64,000 nt of DNA. It comes from JBBATK01 sp044224515 (GTDB lineage Bacteria > Bacteroidota > Ignavibacteria > Kapaibacteriales > NICIL-2). The notes beneath the pieces are model-generated. The model had not been told where the DNA came from, did not search any database, and was given only the letters and a program-made list of their open reading frames with translations. This document shows, one piece after another, positions 27,615 to 36,756 of the stretch. Each line of letters begins with the position of its first letter. Position 1 is the stretch's first letter. Made by a program: the position numbers and the translations under genes. The stretch spans positions 62,001-126,000 of the forward strand of contig JBGAKH010000001.1 of NCBI GenBank assembly GCA_044224515.1. The letters run 5' to 3'.

Positions 27615-29528
27615 TTATTTATAGCTACGAACTGCAAGATGTACGTTCTCGAACTCAAGTGCTTCCTTATGCAACAGCGGCTTCTGATCGTCGCCTTGAT
27701 ACTCCCAAGCCGCTACGTAGGTAAAGTCCGCATCGTTACGCTCCGCTTCACCGTCTGCAGTTTGATACTCCTCTCGGAAGTGTCCGCCACACGACTCATT
27801 TCTGTGGAGTGCGTCTCGAACCATGAGTTCCGAGAACTCCATGAAGTCAGCAACACGACCTGCTACTTCAAGATTTTGGTTCAATTCAGCTCCTGAACCC
27901 GGAACTTTCAAATTTTGCCAGAACTCCTCGCGAAGCTTGGGGATGAGGTCGAGTGCTTTTTGCAGACCATCCGCGTTTCGAGACATTCCGCAGTAGTCCC
28001 ACATGATCTTTCCGAGTTCGCGATGGAATGACATCGCCGACCGAGAACCCTTAATATTCAACAGGCGATCGATCTTCGAACTCACACTATTCTCAGCTTC
28101 TGCAAATGCGGGATGGTCTGTTGACGGACGATTCTGCGCATTGGAAGCGAAGTAATGTCCCAAGGTGTATGGAATAACAAAATACCCGTCGGCCAGACCT
28201 TGCATGAGTGCGCTTGCACCCAAACGATTTGCTCCGTGATCAGAGAAGTTCGCTTCCCCTAGGACGTGCAAACCAGGAATGTTGCTCATCAAATTGTAGT
28301 CAACCCAAAGGCCACCCATTGTATAGTGCACAGCCGGGTAGATGCGCATGGGGACTTCATAAGGATTTTCAGCCGTGATACGCTCATACATCTCAAAGAG
28401 ATTTCCGTAGCGCTGCTCAACAACGTTTTTACCAAGACGCTTTATTGCATCAGCAAAGTCAAGGTACACACCTAGACCGCCGGGACCCACTCCTCTGCCT
28501 TCATCACACACTTGCTTGGCAGCGCGCGAGGCAATGTCTCGCGGAGAGAGGTTGCCAAAACTTGGGTACTTGCGCTCCAAATAGTAGTCGCGTTCTGAAT
28601 CCGGAATTTCGCCGGAAGGACGTTTGTCGGAGCCACTTTTCGGAACCCAGATACGTCCGTCGTTACGCAAAGACTCCGACATAAGCGTCAGCTTCGACTG
28701 ATGATCTCCACTCACGGGAATGCAGGTCGGGTGAATTTGCGTGTAACAGGGATTCGCAAATGCAGCGCCTTTTTTGTAGGCTCGATACGTCGAGGTAACA
28801 TTCGAATTCTTGGCATTTGTTGACAAGAAAAAAACGTTCCCATAACCGCCTGTTGCAAGTAGAACAGCGTCGGCAGCGTGTCGGGTAATAGCCCCGGTTA
28901 CCAGGTTTCGTGAGATAATGCCCTTTGCGTGACCATCGATCACGACCAACTCGAGCATTTCTTCTCTAGCCCATAAGTTGATTTTACCCAGACCTACCAT
29001 TCGCATCATAGCTTGGTATGCGCCGATAAGAAGCTGTTGACCGGTTTGCCCACGAGCGTAGAAAGTACGCGACACTTGAGCACCTCCAAACGAACGATTG
29101 TCAAGCAAGCCACCGTACTCACGCGCGAACGGTACACCCTGCGCAACGCATTGATCGATGATACTCACACTAACTTGAGCCAATCGGTACACATTGCCTT
29201 CACGAGCTCGAAAATCACCGCCTTTAACTGTATCATAGAACAAGCGGTAGATACTGTCACCGTCGTTTTGGTAATTCTTGGCAGCATTGATGCCACCTTG
29301 TGCGGCGATAGAGTGTGCGCGACGCGGGGAATCATGAAAGCTGAGTACATCAACTTGGTAGCCAAGTTCAGCGAGCGTAGCGGCTGCAGAGGCTCCGGCC
29401 AAGCCGGCGCCAACGACGATGACTTTAAACTTTCGCTTATTGGCGGGGTTAACGAGCTTGATTTCCCGACGATGACGGTCCCACTTCTCTTGAATCGGTC
29501 CGGATGGAATTTTTGAGTCTAAGTTCAT
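27615..29528 (-). CDS. sdhA: Succinate dehydrogenase/fumarate reductase flavoprotein subunit
   Basis: The 637-residue protein binds FAD and oxidises succinate to fumarate. The dinucleotide motif is VVGAGLAGASAAATLAELG. The SIAAQGGINAAKN segment precedes the flavin attachment region, where the HSIAAQGG His is the candidate covalent FAD ligand. Further conserved segments are SRTFYARGQTGQQ, TQIHPTCIP and GANRLGASALMQGLADG. Middle gene of the operon; its start is 15 bases after the sdhC stop. Confidence 0.96.
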   Translation of the reverse strand: MNLDSKIPSGPIQEKWDRHRREIKLVNPANKRKFKVIVVGAGLAGASAAATLAELGYQVDVLSFHDSPRRAHSIAAQGGINAAKNYQNDGDSIYRLFYDTVKGGDFRAREGNVYRLAQVSVSIIDQCVAQGVPFAREYGGLLDNRSFGGAQVSRTFYARGQTGQQLLIGAYQAMMRMVGLGKINLWAREEMLELVVIDGHAKGIISRNLVTGAITRHAADAVLLATGGYGNVFFLSTNAKNSNVTSTYRAYKKGAAFANPCYTQIHPTCIPVSGDHQSKLTLMSESLRNDGRIWVPKSGSDKRPSGEIPDSERDYYLERKYPSFGNLSPRDIASRAAKQVCDEGRGVGPGGLGVYLDFADAIKRLGKNVVEQRYGNLFEMYERITAENPYEVPMRIYPAVHYTMGGLWVDYNLMSNIPGLHVLGEANFSDHGANRLGASALMQGLADGYFVIPYTLGHYFASNAQNRPSTDHPAFAEAENSVSSKIDRLLNIKGSRSAMSFHRELGKIMWDYCGMSRNADGLQKALDLIPKLREEFWQNLKVPGSGAELNQNLEVAGRVADFMEFSELMVRDALHRNESCGGHFREEYQTADGEAERNDADFTYVAAWEYQGDDQKPLLHKEALEFENVHLAVRSYK

Positions 29529-29543
29529 TGTTTCTCCACAATC

Positions 29544-30233
29544 CTATTGTACAAATCCCATCAAGACGCTAATGGGAATCATGATGAAGCCCAACCACAA
29601 CACGAGCGAAAGAACCATCGTAGCACGAAGCACCATCGGACGATATCTAGGATGATTGAAACCCAAAGTCTGAAAAGCGCTTTGAACAGCATGATTCATG
29701 TGAAGGAATACCATCGTCACTGCAAGCACGTAGAAAATACTGATAGGCAGTGACCTGAAGCCAGCCACAGCCATGGCGTAGGCATTGTGCACGAGACGTC
29801 CGTCAAGCAAAAGCCATGTCTGATTGTAGGGTACAACCGCAACTTTATGCCAGGTAAAGTGAGCCAGGTGAAAGAGCAAAAAGGCAAGAATACTGAGTCC
29901 GCTGATAATCATGGAGCGCGAATACACGGTAGACGCTACGGGAGTCAGGGACTGATAACTCGTTGGTCTGGCGCTTGCGTTACGTCCCTTCAGCTTAACT
30001 GTAAAAACAATGTGTGCCACGAAGGAAACAAGAATACCTGCACGCATGATCCAAAGAAGTGCGCCTAGGTCACGAAGACCCTGGGCGTACTTGTTGAACG
30101 CTGATGGACCGGAAAAGATCAATAGGTTTCCGGCTAAGTGTGCAATGAGAAAACCAACCACCGCCAAACCACTGATCGCGACGATCATCTTCTGCATGAC
30201 GGTCGAACCGAATAGAGTACGCTTCGAAGACAT
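29544..30233 (-). CDS. sdhC: Succinate dehydrogenase cytochrome b subunit (B-type)
   Basis: The 229-residue protein has five predicted transmembrane helices, as in single-subunit cytochrome b558 of B-type complex II (Bacillus, Wolinella, Bacteroides). It anchors SdhAB to the inner membrane and would bind two hemes via His residues in helices such as GFLIAHLAGNLL and FHLAHFTWHKV. The start at 30233 (MSSKRTLFG) was preferred over 30296, since the extra N-terminus is unconserved. First gene of the sdhCAB operon, without a separate sdhD. Confidence 0.92.
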   Translation of the reverse strand: MSSKRTLFGSTVMQKMIVAISGLAVVGFLIAHLAGNLLIFSGPSAFNKYAQGLRDLGALLWIMRAGILVSFVAHIVFTVKLKGRNASARPTSYQSLTPVASTVYSRSMIISGLSILAFLLFHLAHFTWHKVAVVPYNQTWLLLDGRLVHNAYAMAVAGFRSLPISIFYVLAVTMVFLHMNHAVQSAFQTLGFNHPRYRPMVLRATMVLSLVLWLGFIMIPISVLMGFVQ

Positions 30234-30465
30234 AAGGTATCCAATGTACGATTGTATGTTCCCCTTTGGAGTACCGGCACGGAGGTGCGCTGCCAAAGTG
30301 TCGCAATTTACGGAATTGACACGGTTGAATGCACCATTGTTGAAAATTCGAGGGTAGTTGACGACACTCTCCTCTCATGATGGGCGCGACAAGTATGTGT
30401 GTTGATGTAGGTTCTACAGAGGGACACGCACAAAGAACTCTGCCCTGCAGTTGTTTTTTTTTGCC

Positions 30466-30494
30466 TTGACTCGAGCACTTTGGTGCAGTATCTT
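30466..30494 (+). promoter_or_regulatory. Possible sigma70-like promoter
   Basis: TTGACT (30466-30471), 17-base spacer, TATCTT (30489-30494). Both hexamers and spacing fit the classical consensus. If used, the TRL-like lipoprotein mRNA would have a leader of about 140 bases. Bacteroidota often use a different consensus, so confidence is limited. Confidence 0.35.
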
Positions 30495-30588
30495 GCGTAC
30501 GCAGTAGAATAACGTGATGCGGTTACTGGGGAATCTAGTTGATTTGATCTTGTGCGCATCCCACCGAATTCACGCTGCTTAACGGGGA

Positions 30589-30607
30589 GTGTCTCAGCAT
30601 GAGACAC
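30589..30607 (+). promoter_or_regulatory. Leader hairpin upstream of the first TRL-like gene
   Basis: GTGTCTCA (30589-30596), loop GCA, TGAGACAC (30600-30607): a perfect 8-bp stem, 32 bases before the start codon. It follows a TTAACGGGGAG element directly. It could affect mRNA stability or translation or be an operator. Confidence 0.4.
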
Positions 30608-30639
30608 CATATTCTTACATATTTATTCGGAGTGTACGC

Positions 30640-30924
30640 ATGAAGAAATTTTTCCAATGGGGATTCGCATCGCTCGCAGTTGCCGCCCTTCTAAGCTCCT
30701 GTTCATTCACCGGTCCGGTTTGCGCAACAAGCAATCCTGTTGGCTCAAAGGTTGGCGAAGCTTCCGGCAACGGTTACTTGCGTTTCATCTTGCTCGGTGT
30801 TGATTGTAGCATCCGCACCGCAGCAAAGAATGGCAATATCAGCAAGATCTCGACTGTTGACTTCAAGCAAACCGATCTTCTTGGCCTTCTTCAGACCTAT
30901 ACAACTACGGTTACCGGAGAGTAA
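30640..30924 (+). CDS. TRL-like lipoprotein, copy 1
   Basis: The 94-residue protein is a lipoprotein (LLSSC, C21). The mature part matches the TRL-like family layout: GSKVGEASGNGYL, then a LLGVDCSIRTAAKNG helix, ISKISTVDF, and LLGLLQTYTTTVTGE at the C-terminus. TRL proteins are small lipoproteins of unknown function first noted in spirochaetes. The copy at 32179 shares GSKVG, AAKN, TVDF and the TVTGE end. Start at 30640 is set by the signal peptide; the ORF is open from 30589. A terminator lies 35 bases after the stop. Confidence 0.85.
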   Translation: MKKFFQWGFASLAVAALLSSCSFTGPVCATSNPVGSKVGEASGNGYLRFILLGVDCSIRTAAKNGNISKISTVDFKQTDLLGLLQTYTTTVTGE

Positions 30925-30958
30925 TCCATTGGTTGTAGTTCCTGAGACACTAAAGTTG

Positions 30959-30991
30959 GGACCAAGCGTCTAGAATGCTTGGTCCTTTTTT
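30959..30991 (+). terminator. Rho-independent terminator
   Basis: Stem GGACCAAGC (30959-30967) / GCTTGGTCC (30977-30985) with a 9-base loop, then TTTTTT. It ends the first TRL-like gene, so this gene is transcribed separately from the following lipoproteins. Confidence 0.88.
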
Positions 30992-31051
30992 ATTGCTGAA
31001 ATGTCGAGTCCGCAACATTTCCTTACCATCTCTTCAATGCACACAATCTAT

Positions 31052-31567
31052 ATGCGAAAACTTCTACTCTGCGGTATGCTAGCCTTTTTCTGCCTGACTT
31101 TCCTGACTTCGTGTTCAAACTCGGCTCAACGAGTATGTCAGTACGGCATGGGACAAAGCTACACGCTAAGCAATGATGAGTTCGAGATCGCCGCTACCAA
31201 AGAGATTATCGCTCCATATGAATCGTTGTGTGTACCCGCAGATTGGTCTATTCCTATCAATCGCGTTCTAAAGCGTCCGGGTGGAACCCTGTACATCTGT
31301 TTTGCAGATACCAGCCAAAAGGTAGACGACTATGTTTCGTTACTTGGAAGCACAGGGCGCTTAGTCCTTAGTAGAGCAAACATCACTGTTGACCAACAAC
31401 AGTGGACTACCATACTTGTGCGTCAAAACAACAATTTTGGGGCTCAAATTTGGAAACCATCAAAAGTATCAAACATGCGAGAAGTCTTCTGCTACGTAAC
31501 TTCAGATTCAACCGCGGCTCAGGATTTCATCGCAAGTGGCAGTTCTCTCTCGAAACGTCTACATTAA
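31052..31567 (+). CDS. Lipoprotein of unknown function
   Basis: The 171-residue protein has a lipoprotein signal (FLTSC, C21) and a mature domain with three further cysteines (VCQYGM, SLCVPAD, YICFAD) and alternating hydrophobics. I recognise no family. It begins 60 bases after the terminator of the TRL-like gene and ends nine bases before the next lipoprotein gene, so these two probably form one transcript. Start at 31052 chosen for the signal peptide. Confidence 0.7.
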   Translation: MRKLLLCGMLAFFCLTFLTSCSNSAQRVCQYGMGQSYTLSNDEFEIAATKEIIAPYESLCVPADWSIPINRVLKRPGGTLYICFADTSQKVDDYVSLLGSTGRLVLSRANITVDQQQWTTILVRQNNNFGAQIWKPSKVSNMREVFCYVTSDSTAAQDFIASGSSLSKRLH

Positions 31568-31576
31568 CCAACCCTT

Positions 31577-32077
31577 ATGCGTCTGCTCGCAGTCAACTCA
31601 GCGCTTGTTTTAGTGATTATTCTCACTTCATGCGGAAGCTCCTCACCTGTCACGTATTTCAGCTTGGCTGACGGCAACAAGCTTCTTTTTGTTAGACCCA
31701 ATAGCTTCGATGGCTCTTCATTCGATGTCAAAGTTGACCTAACATACAACTCGACTGCCTATGTTGCCACTATTTGTAACATCTCTGCTTTTTCGTCGAG
31801 TGTTCCTATCGACAAAATCAAAAGTCTCTATTTTGTCAATTCCAACAACACCGATACCGTGCGAGTTGAAGCAGTGCGCAAACTGTTTTGCGAAGATGAT
31901 GAATGTCGGTTTACGGGAACAATGCCACAAGAAGCTTTTGTTCGACTGGTCGATCTCTCGTCGAAGTCGGGTATAAGCTACACTCTCATGATCGATATTG
32001 AGGGATCACTCTATACTGAACGGGCTTCCGGTTCTTTTGTCGACGCGCTTCGTGCCGTTGCTAAAAATTTGCCTTGA
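31577..32077 (+). CDS. Lipoprotein of unknown function
   Basis: The 166-residue protein has a short signal and lipobox ILTSC (C19), followed by an SSSP linker and a beta-rich domain with a CEDDEC pair that could form a disulfide. No family recognised. It starts nine bases after the previous lipoprotein stop, so they are probably co-translated. The neighbours are TRL-like genes on either side. Confidence 0.75.
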   Translation: MRLLAVNSALVLVIILTSCGSSSPVTYFSLADGNKLLFVRPNSFDGSSFDVKVDLTYNSTAYVATICNISAFSSSVPIDKIKSLYFVNSNNTDTVRVEAVRKLFCEDDECRFTGTMPQEAFVRLVDLSSKSGISYTLMIDIEGSLYTERASGSFVDALRAVAKNLP

Positions 32078-32178
32078 TTAATTCAAGTATTCCCTCTAGA
32101 TTACAATCGGGGACGTTCCAATTTTTGTGGGACCATGTCAATAGAAAATTTTTGTACTATTCATTATAACGGGGACCT

Positions 32179-32556
32179 ATGATTTGTCGTAATCGCATTC
32201 TCCTCTGTGGTGCTGTGATAGCTGCCATGAGTTTGAACTCTTGTGGTTTTTTAAGTTCTCCTGGCGTTAATGGCTCCATAGCCGGCCCGGCGACTTCGCC
32301 AGTGGCTGCTGTAGCCGGTGCCGCCTTGCCGTTTAAAGACATCACACACCCTATTAATGCCAGCTCGAATTCGATCGGCTCGAAAGTTGGGCAGTCTTCC
32401 GGGAACACATTTTTCGGATTAGCCTTCGGCGTGGATGTCGGCATTCGTCGAGCTGCGAAAAACGCAGGCATTACCAGGATTGCTACTGTTGATTTTCATC
32501 AGTCGGATTTTCTCGGAATTATTCAAGCTTACACCTGCACTGTCACCGGTGAATAG
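32179..32556 (+). CDS. TRL-like lipoprotein, copy 2
   Basis: The 125-residue protein has a lipoprotein signal (SLNSC, C22), an Ala/Pro-rich linker (about 30-55) and a TRL-like domain: GSKVGQSSGNTFFG, VDVGIRRAAKNAGITRI, ATVDF, then TCTVTGE at the end. It is paralogous to the gene at 30640, with an extra linker. The leader ATTATAACGGGGAC ends three bases before the start codon and is shared with other genes in the window. Function unknown. Confidence 0.85.
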   Translation: MICRNRILLCGAVIAAMSLNSCGFLSSPGVNGSIAGPATSPVAAVAGAALPFKDITHPINASSNSIGSKVGQSSGNTFFGLAFGVDVGIRRAAKNAGITRIATVDFHQSDFLGIIQAYTCTVTGE

Positions 32557-32646
32557 GAATTGAGCTCTGCACACTGTCTTTCGCGATGGAACTCTCCATT
32601 GCTTACATGATGAATTTCCTTCATTTTACGAATACTTCGAAAACCT

Positions 32647-33354
32647 ATGAAACTCAACAGACTTTACTCTAGTTGTCTTTGGATCTCATCGTTGGTCTTC
32701 CTTTTCTTTGGCTCTACCGCTGAACTTCGCGCGGTTGATGAGAACTTCCAAACAACAGATTACATAAATCGACATTTTGATCTCTGCTACGGGCTTAGTT
32801 ATCACCTCGTTGGAGCCATTGCCACCAACCCAAACTCGGGATATAAGACCGGAGTTGACTTCACTTCGGAACAAGCGTTTCAATTGTTTATTCCTTTCAA
32901 TAAAAAAGCAACAACTGGTCTTGCTTTAGAATATGGTAATAGTGCCTTAGCGTTTACCACGCAGAACACCAGTCTAGCGGACAGCACTTTTCCTAAACAT
33001 CCTGAATCCTATACCTTTACAAGCTTCTTTCCTCATTTCTACATTAATGGCTTGGTGATAGGTGCCATGATTGGTTTGTCTCCCACCGGTTCTGTCAAAA
33101 CAGATGGTTTCACTAACGTTCCTAAACTCAAAACCTTCATTATTCCACGTCTGGGTGCATCGGTTCCGCTCCTAGATGGTGAATGGGGTCGCGTCAACTT
33201 CAATATTATTGGTGGTTATTGTTTTGCAGGAATGTATGAGGATGGTAAGAAATATGTCAATGTTCATGTCACTCCAACCGACGATGTGTCACCGACTCCG
33301 GTTTCGTTGTCGATAGGGCTTAGTTTCATGTTCCGTGCTCCAATCTTCTATTAG
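32647..33354 (+). CDS. Probable outer-membrane beta-barrel protein
   Basis: The 235-residue protein starts with a signal peptide (about 1-29, ending near LRA). The rest alternates short amphipathic strands and turns (YGLSYHLVGAI, TTGLALEYGNSALAF, FFPHFYINGLVIGAMIGL, IIPRLGASVPL, VSLSIGLSFMF) and ends in an aromatic residue (F-Y), as in outer-membrane barrels. No family assigned. It is the last gene of the lipoprotein cluster and may be its barrel partner, but no direct evidence supports that. Confidence 0.65.
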   Translation: MKLNRLYSSCLWISSLVFLFFGSTAELRAVDENFQTTDYINRHFDLCYGLSYHLVGAIATNPNSGYKTGVDFTSEQAFQLFIPFNKKATTGLALEYGNSALAFTTQNTSLADSTFPKHPESYTFTSFFPHFYINGLVIGAMIGLSPTGSVKTDGFTNVPKLKTFIIPRLGASVPLLDGEWGRVNFNIIGGYCFAGMYEDGKKYVNVHVTPTDDVSPTPVSLSIGLSFMFRAPIFY

Positions 33355-33416
33355 GCTGCTTTGTCGCCTTTCTTGACGGTTTGCATGTTTTGTAAACTGT
33401 ATTTGAACAAGTAAAA

Positions 33417-33454
33417 AAGAAAAGCCGTTGCGAGATCGCAACGGCTTTTCTTTT
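33417..33454. terminator. Bidirectional terminator
   Basis: AAGAAAAGCCGTTGCGA paired with TCGCAACGGCTTTTCTT, with T tracts on both strands. It separates the convergent barrel gene and the first APC permease gene. Confidence 0.88.
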
Positions 33455-33550
33455 GCTTGAACGAGTTTCCCTAGTTGTCTGATCAGTGTACACGTTCCAA
33501 CGCTACACTGAACCAGGCTTCATTTCGATGCCCCTCAGGTCACCCGATTT

Positions 33551-35023
33551 CTAAGCCTCTTGTTTCCGGGTAGTGTTACTCTGGCGTTGCCACATGTAGT
33601 ACACCGGCACTCCAAGTAACACAATGCCAAGACCGGGATACGTATACATGGGCTTCTCGCTGAGCAAGACGATACAGATGATTGTTGCCATGACGATGTA
33701 CACCAAAGGCAGGAACGGATAACCAACGGCGCGCACAGGACGATCGGCATCAGGCATCGTTTTACGCAAGACAAATATTCCGGCGATTGTAGCGATATAA
33801 AACAGCAAGACAGCGAAGATCACGTAATCAAGCAAATCTCCGTACTTACCGGAAAGGCACAGAATACTAGCCCAAATACCTTGAATCCACAAAGCGAAAG
33901 CCGGCACGGACTTCTCGTTCAATGTACCAACCTTGTCGAAAAACAACTTATCTTTGGCCATAGCATAATAGCATCGAGCTCCGGCCAATATCATTCCATT
34001 ATTACATCCGAAGGTTGATACCATGATAAGTACAGCCATGAGGGTCGCCCCGAGTCCCGGAAAGATCATCTCTGCTGAAGCTGTTCCAACTCGATCATTC
34101 ACAGCAAACTGAATACCTTGTGTTAAGACTGTGGTAGCTTGAGGCGTTCCACTGACCGGCAGAGTAACGATATAGGCCAAGTTAACGCTGATGTACAGGG
34201 CAGTAACAATCAAGGTTCCAAATAACAACGCAAGCGGAATGTTCTTCCGAGGATTCACAACCTCGCCCGCAGCAAAGGTCAGATTATTCCATCCGTCACT
34301 CGAAAACAATGAACCGACCTGCGCAACAGCGATCGCGGTGATGATTGACCATCCACTAAGCTGAACTACGTTGCTAAAGTTACCGGCTGCATCTTTAGTC
34401 CACATTGAGGCCTCCCAGAAGTGCGCAAGGTTTTGACGCACGACGTCGCTATTGTATCCAATGACGAATCCTAGGACGATAACGCCGATAATAGAACCGA
34501 CTTTGGCGAAGGTAAAGACGTTCTGAATGAGTTTACCGGTGTGAACGCCACGAGTGTTGACCCAGGTCAGAAACGAAATCATCACGATAGCCACAAGCTG
34601 TGCTGCATTGATACCGAGCCCGCCGATAATTAGAAGTTCGTTCGACTCACCGAGAGTCGGAACCAGAACCGAGAGGTACTTCGCAAAGGCAACACCTACC
34701 GCTGCGATGGATCCGGTTTGGATTACCATGAAGAACGTCCATCCGTAGAGAAAAGCTACCAATGGATTAAAAGCCTCCCGCAGATAGATGTATTGTCCGC
34801 CTGCTTGTGGGAATAATCCCCCCAACTCTCCGTAACTCAATGCTCCGACAAGTGTAATCAATCCGGTAACACCCCAAACAACCAAAAGCCACCCTGCAGA
34901 ACCGACACTACGTGCGATGTCTGAGGAGACAAGGAAAATGCCCGAGCCAATCATAATGCCGACTACAATGAGAATTGCATCCAGCAGTTTGATATCACGT
35001 TTAAACTCAGTTTGTTCAGCCAT
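33551..35023 (-). CDS. APC-family amino acid permease
   Basis: The 490-residue integral membrane protein shows APC motifs: VVGIMIGSGIF in TM1, GGLFPQAGGQYIYLREA (TM3 region) and FSSDGWNNLTFAAGEVV with the conserved TM6 Gly/Glu. About twelve transmembrane helices fit the superfamily. It is closer to the LAT/serine-threonine exchange type than to the neighbouring permease. Substrate unknown. A terminator upstream (35037-35064) separates it from the permease at 35089, so it probably has its own promoter. Confidence 0.9.
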   Translation of the reverse strand: MAEQTEFKRDIKLLDAILIVVGIMIGSGIFLVSSDIARSVGSAGWLLVVWGVTGLITLVGALSYGELGGLFPQAGGQYIYLREAFNPLVAFLYGWTFFMVIQTGSIAAVGVAFAKYLSVLVPTLGESNELLIIGGLGINAAQLVAIVMISFLTWVNTRGVHTGKLIQNVFTFAKVGSIIGVIVLGFVIGYNSDVVRQNLAHFWEASMWTKDAAGNFSNVVQLSGWSIITAIAVAQVGSLFSSDGWNNLTFAAGEVVNPRKNIPLALLFGTLIVTALYISVNLAYIVTLPVSGTPQATTVLTQGIQFAVNDRVGTASAEMIFPGLGATLMAVLIMVSTFGCNNGMILAGARCYYAMAKDKLFFDKVGTLNEKSVPAFALWIQGIWASILCLSGKYGDLLDYVIFAVLLFYIATIAGIFVLRKTMPDADRPVRAVGYPFLPLVYIVMATIICIVLLSEKPMYTYPGLGIVLLGVPVYYMWQRQSNTTRKQEA

Positions 35024-35036
35024 GAAAATGTCCCAT

Positions 35037-35064
35037 AAAAAACAAGCGCCGCAAAGCGGCGCTT
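35037..35064 (-). terminator. Terminator between the two permease genes
   Basis: Stem AAGCGCCGC / GCGGCGCTT with loop AAA; on the minus strand it is followed by a T tract (35042-35037). It ends the transcript of the gene at 35089 and lies just before the start of the permease at 35023. Confidence 0.85.
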
Positions 35065-35088
35065 AGAAAAAACAATTGACAAAACCTA

Positions 35089-36561
35089 TTAAGCGGCGTT
35101 GCGAATTTTAGAGTGCTTGATGGAGTAGCCGAAGTACACGATCAAGCCAAGCGCGAACCAACCGATCAGTCGGCCCCACGTGTCAAGTGGCAATGAGTAC
35201 ATCATATAGGCACAGGTTATGATACCCAAGATCGGTACAAGCGGCACCAAAGGCGTTTTAAAGGAACGCGGCGCGTCCGGCATGGTACGTCGAAGGATAA
35301 TCACTCCAAGACATACCAACACAAACGCCAGTAGGGTACCAATGCTCGTAGCCTCACCAAGCACATCCACCGGTACTAAGCCGGCAATCAGTGCTACAAT
35401 AATCATAAACAAAATGTTTGCTTGATATGGAGTTCTGAACTTGGGATGTACCTTTGAAAATACACCACCGAGCAAACCATCTTTTGACATAGCGTAGGCA
35501 ACACGGGATTGTCCCATGAGCATTACCAAGATAACCGACATATACCCTATCAGGATGGCTACGATAATGGCGCGGTACAACCAATCATAGGGCGTGTTTG
35601 CGATTGCTTTGGCAACCGGTGCAGCTTCTCCGGCAAAATTCTTGTAGTTCTCGAGTCCCGTCATGACGTGCGCGAAAACCAAGTAGAGAACTGTACAAAC
35701 GGCAAGAGAACCAAGGATCCCGATCGGCATGTCGCGTTGAGGATTCTTTGCTTCCTGCGCTGCGGTCGAAACAGCGTCAAAACCGATAAAGGCAAAAAAC
35801 ACAACGGCTGCACCCGTGACAATACCTGTCCAACCAAAGTGTTCAAATGCGCCTGTATTTTCCGGGATGTACGGAACGTAGTTTGCAGGATTGATGTATC
35901 CCCAACCGAGTACGATAAAGAGGATAACAACGGCGATTTTCAGAGCTACCATTACCGCTGTCGTGCGAGCTGACTCTTGCGTTCCTCTGATCAAAAGCAT
36001 TGAGATCAGGACAACAATGATCATCGCGGGAATGTTAATGATACCGTGTACTTCCGTTACAGCGTGCGTTTGCGGATCGGTGACCATCTCCTTGACCCAA
36101 GGGGACATCATGAACTGTGCCGGCAGATCCATTCCGAATGAGTGAAACAAGCGTCCGAGATAACGCGACCAGCTAACGGCAACTGTACTGGCTCCGACTG
36201 CGTATTCAAGGAACAAATCCCAACCGATAATCCATGCTATAAACTCCCCCATCGTTGCATATGAATAGGTGTAGGCGCTGCCCGCCACCGGGATCATTGA
36301 TGCAAACTCGGCATAGCAAAGTCCGGCAAAAGCGCAGCCTACGGCAGCTATGACGAACGACAAGGTTACAGCAGGACCGGCATTGTTTGCGGCGGCGATA
36401 CCCGTTAACGAGAACAGTCCCGCACCAATTATCGCACCGATGCCAAGTACAACGAGTTGTGTTGCTCCCAGCGTTCTCTTGAGGGTATGGGCATCCCCTG
36501 ACCCGTCGGCTTCAGCCTGGAGATACTCCAGTGACTTTTTCGCAAAAAGCATTTCCTTCAT
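35089..36561 (-). CDS. APC-family amino acid permease (CAT-like)
   Basis: The 490-residue protein begins with a FAKKSLEYLQ segment and LGIGAIIGAGLFSLTG in TM1, typical of the cationic amino acid transporter (CAT/YfnA) group. Other motifs are YSYATMGEFIAWIIGWDLFLEY, FFAFIGFDAVSTAAQE and PQRDMPIGI. About twelve to fourteen transmembrane helices. It likely imports or exchanges amino acids across the inner membrane; the substrate cannot be told. An internal methionine at 36552 is an alternative start. Confidence 0.92.
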   Translation of the reverse strand: MKEMLFAKKSLEYLQAEADGSGDAHTLKRTLGATQLVVLGIGAIIGAGLFSLTGIAAANNAGPAVTLSFVIAAVGCAFAGLCYAEFASMIPVAGSAYTYSYATMGEFIAWIIGWDLFLEYAVGASTVAVSWSRYLGRLFHSFGMDLPAQFMMSPWVKEMVTDPQTHAVTEVHGIINIPAMIIVVLISMLLIRGTQESARTTAVMVALKIAVVILFIVLGWGYINPANYVPYIPENTGAFEHFGWTGIVTGAAVVFFAFIGFDAVSTAAQEAKNPQRDMPIGILGSLAVCTVLYLVFAHVMTGLENYKNFAGEAAPVAKAIANTPYDWLYRAIIVAILIGYMSVILVMLMGQSRVAYAMSKDGLLGGVFSKVHPKFRTPYQANILFMIIVALIAGLVPVDVLGEATSIGTLLAFVLVCLGVIILRRTMPDAPRSFKTPLVPLVPILGIITCAYMMYSLPLDTWGRLIGWFALGLIVYFGYSIKHSKIRNAA

Positions 36562-36756
36562 AAGCAGAATTCTCCAGTAGTAAAGTTCTCTAGGCTAGCA
36601 TTCCCCTGTAAAAGTGCCACATCCCTAGGGCACCGGCGTGTACAGAGCATTGAGCGTGCAAAATACTACCTCAGAACTTTCACGCAAGCGAAATCCTCAG
36701 GTGACAATCATAGTGTATTTTTGCTGACTATTTCAACACTTATCACTGGAGATCTT

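Larger units (their letters stand above)
30234..30639. other. 406-bp divergent regulatory region between sdhC and the TRL-like cluster
   Basis: No convincing gene. It holds a sigma70-like promoter reading right (30466-30494), a TTAACGGGGAG element (30579-30589), and a hairpin (30589-30607). The leftward sdh promoter should be in the left part but I cannot identify it. Confidence 0.55.
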
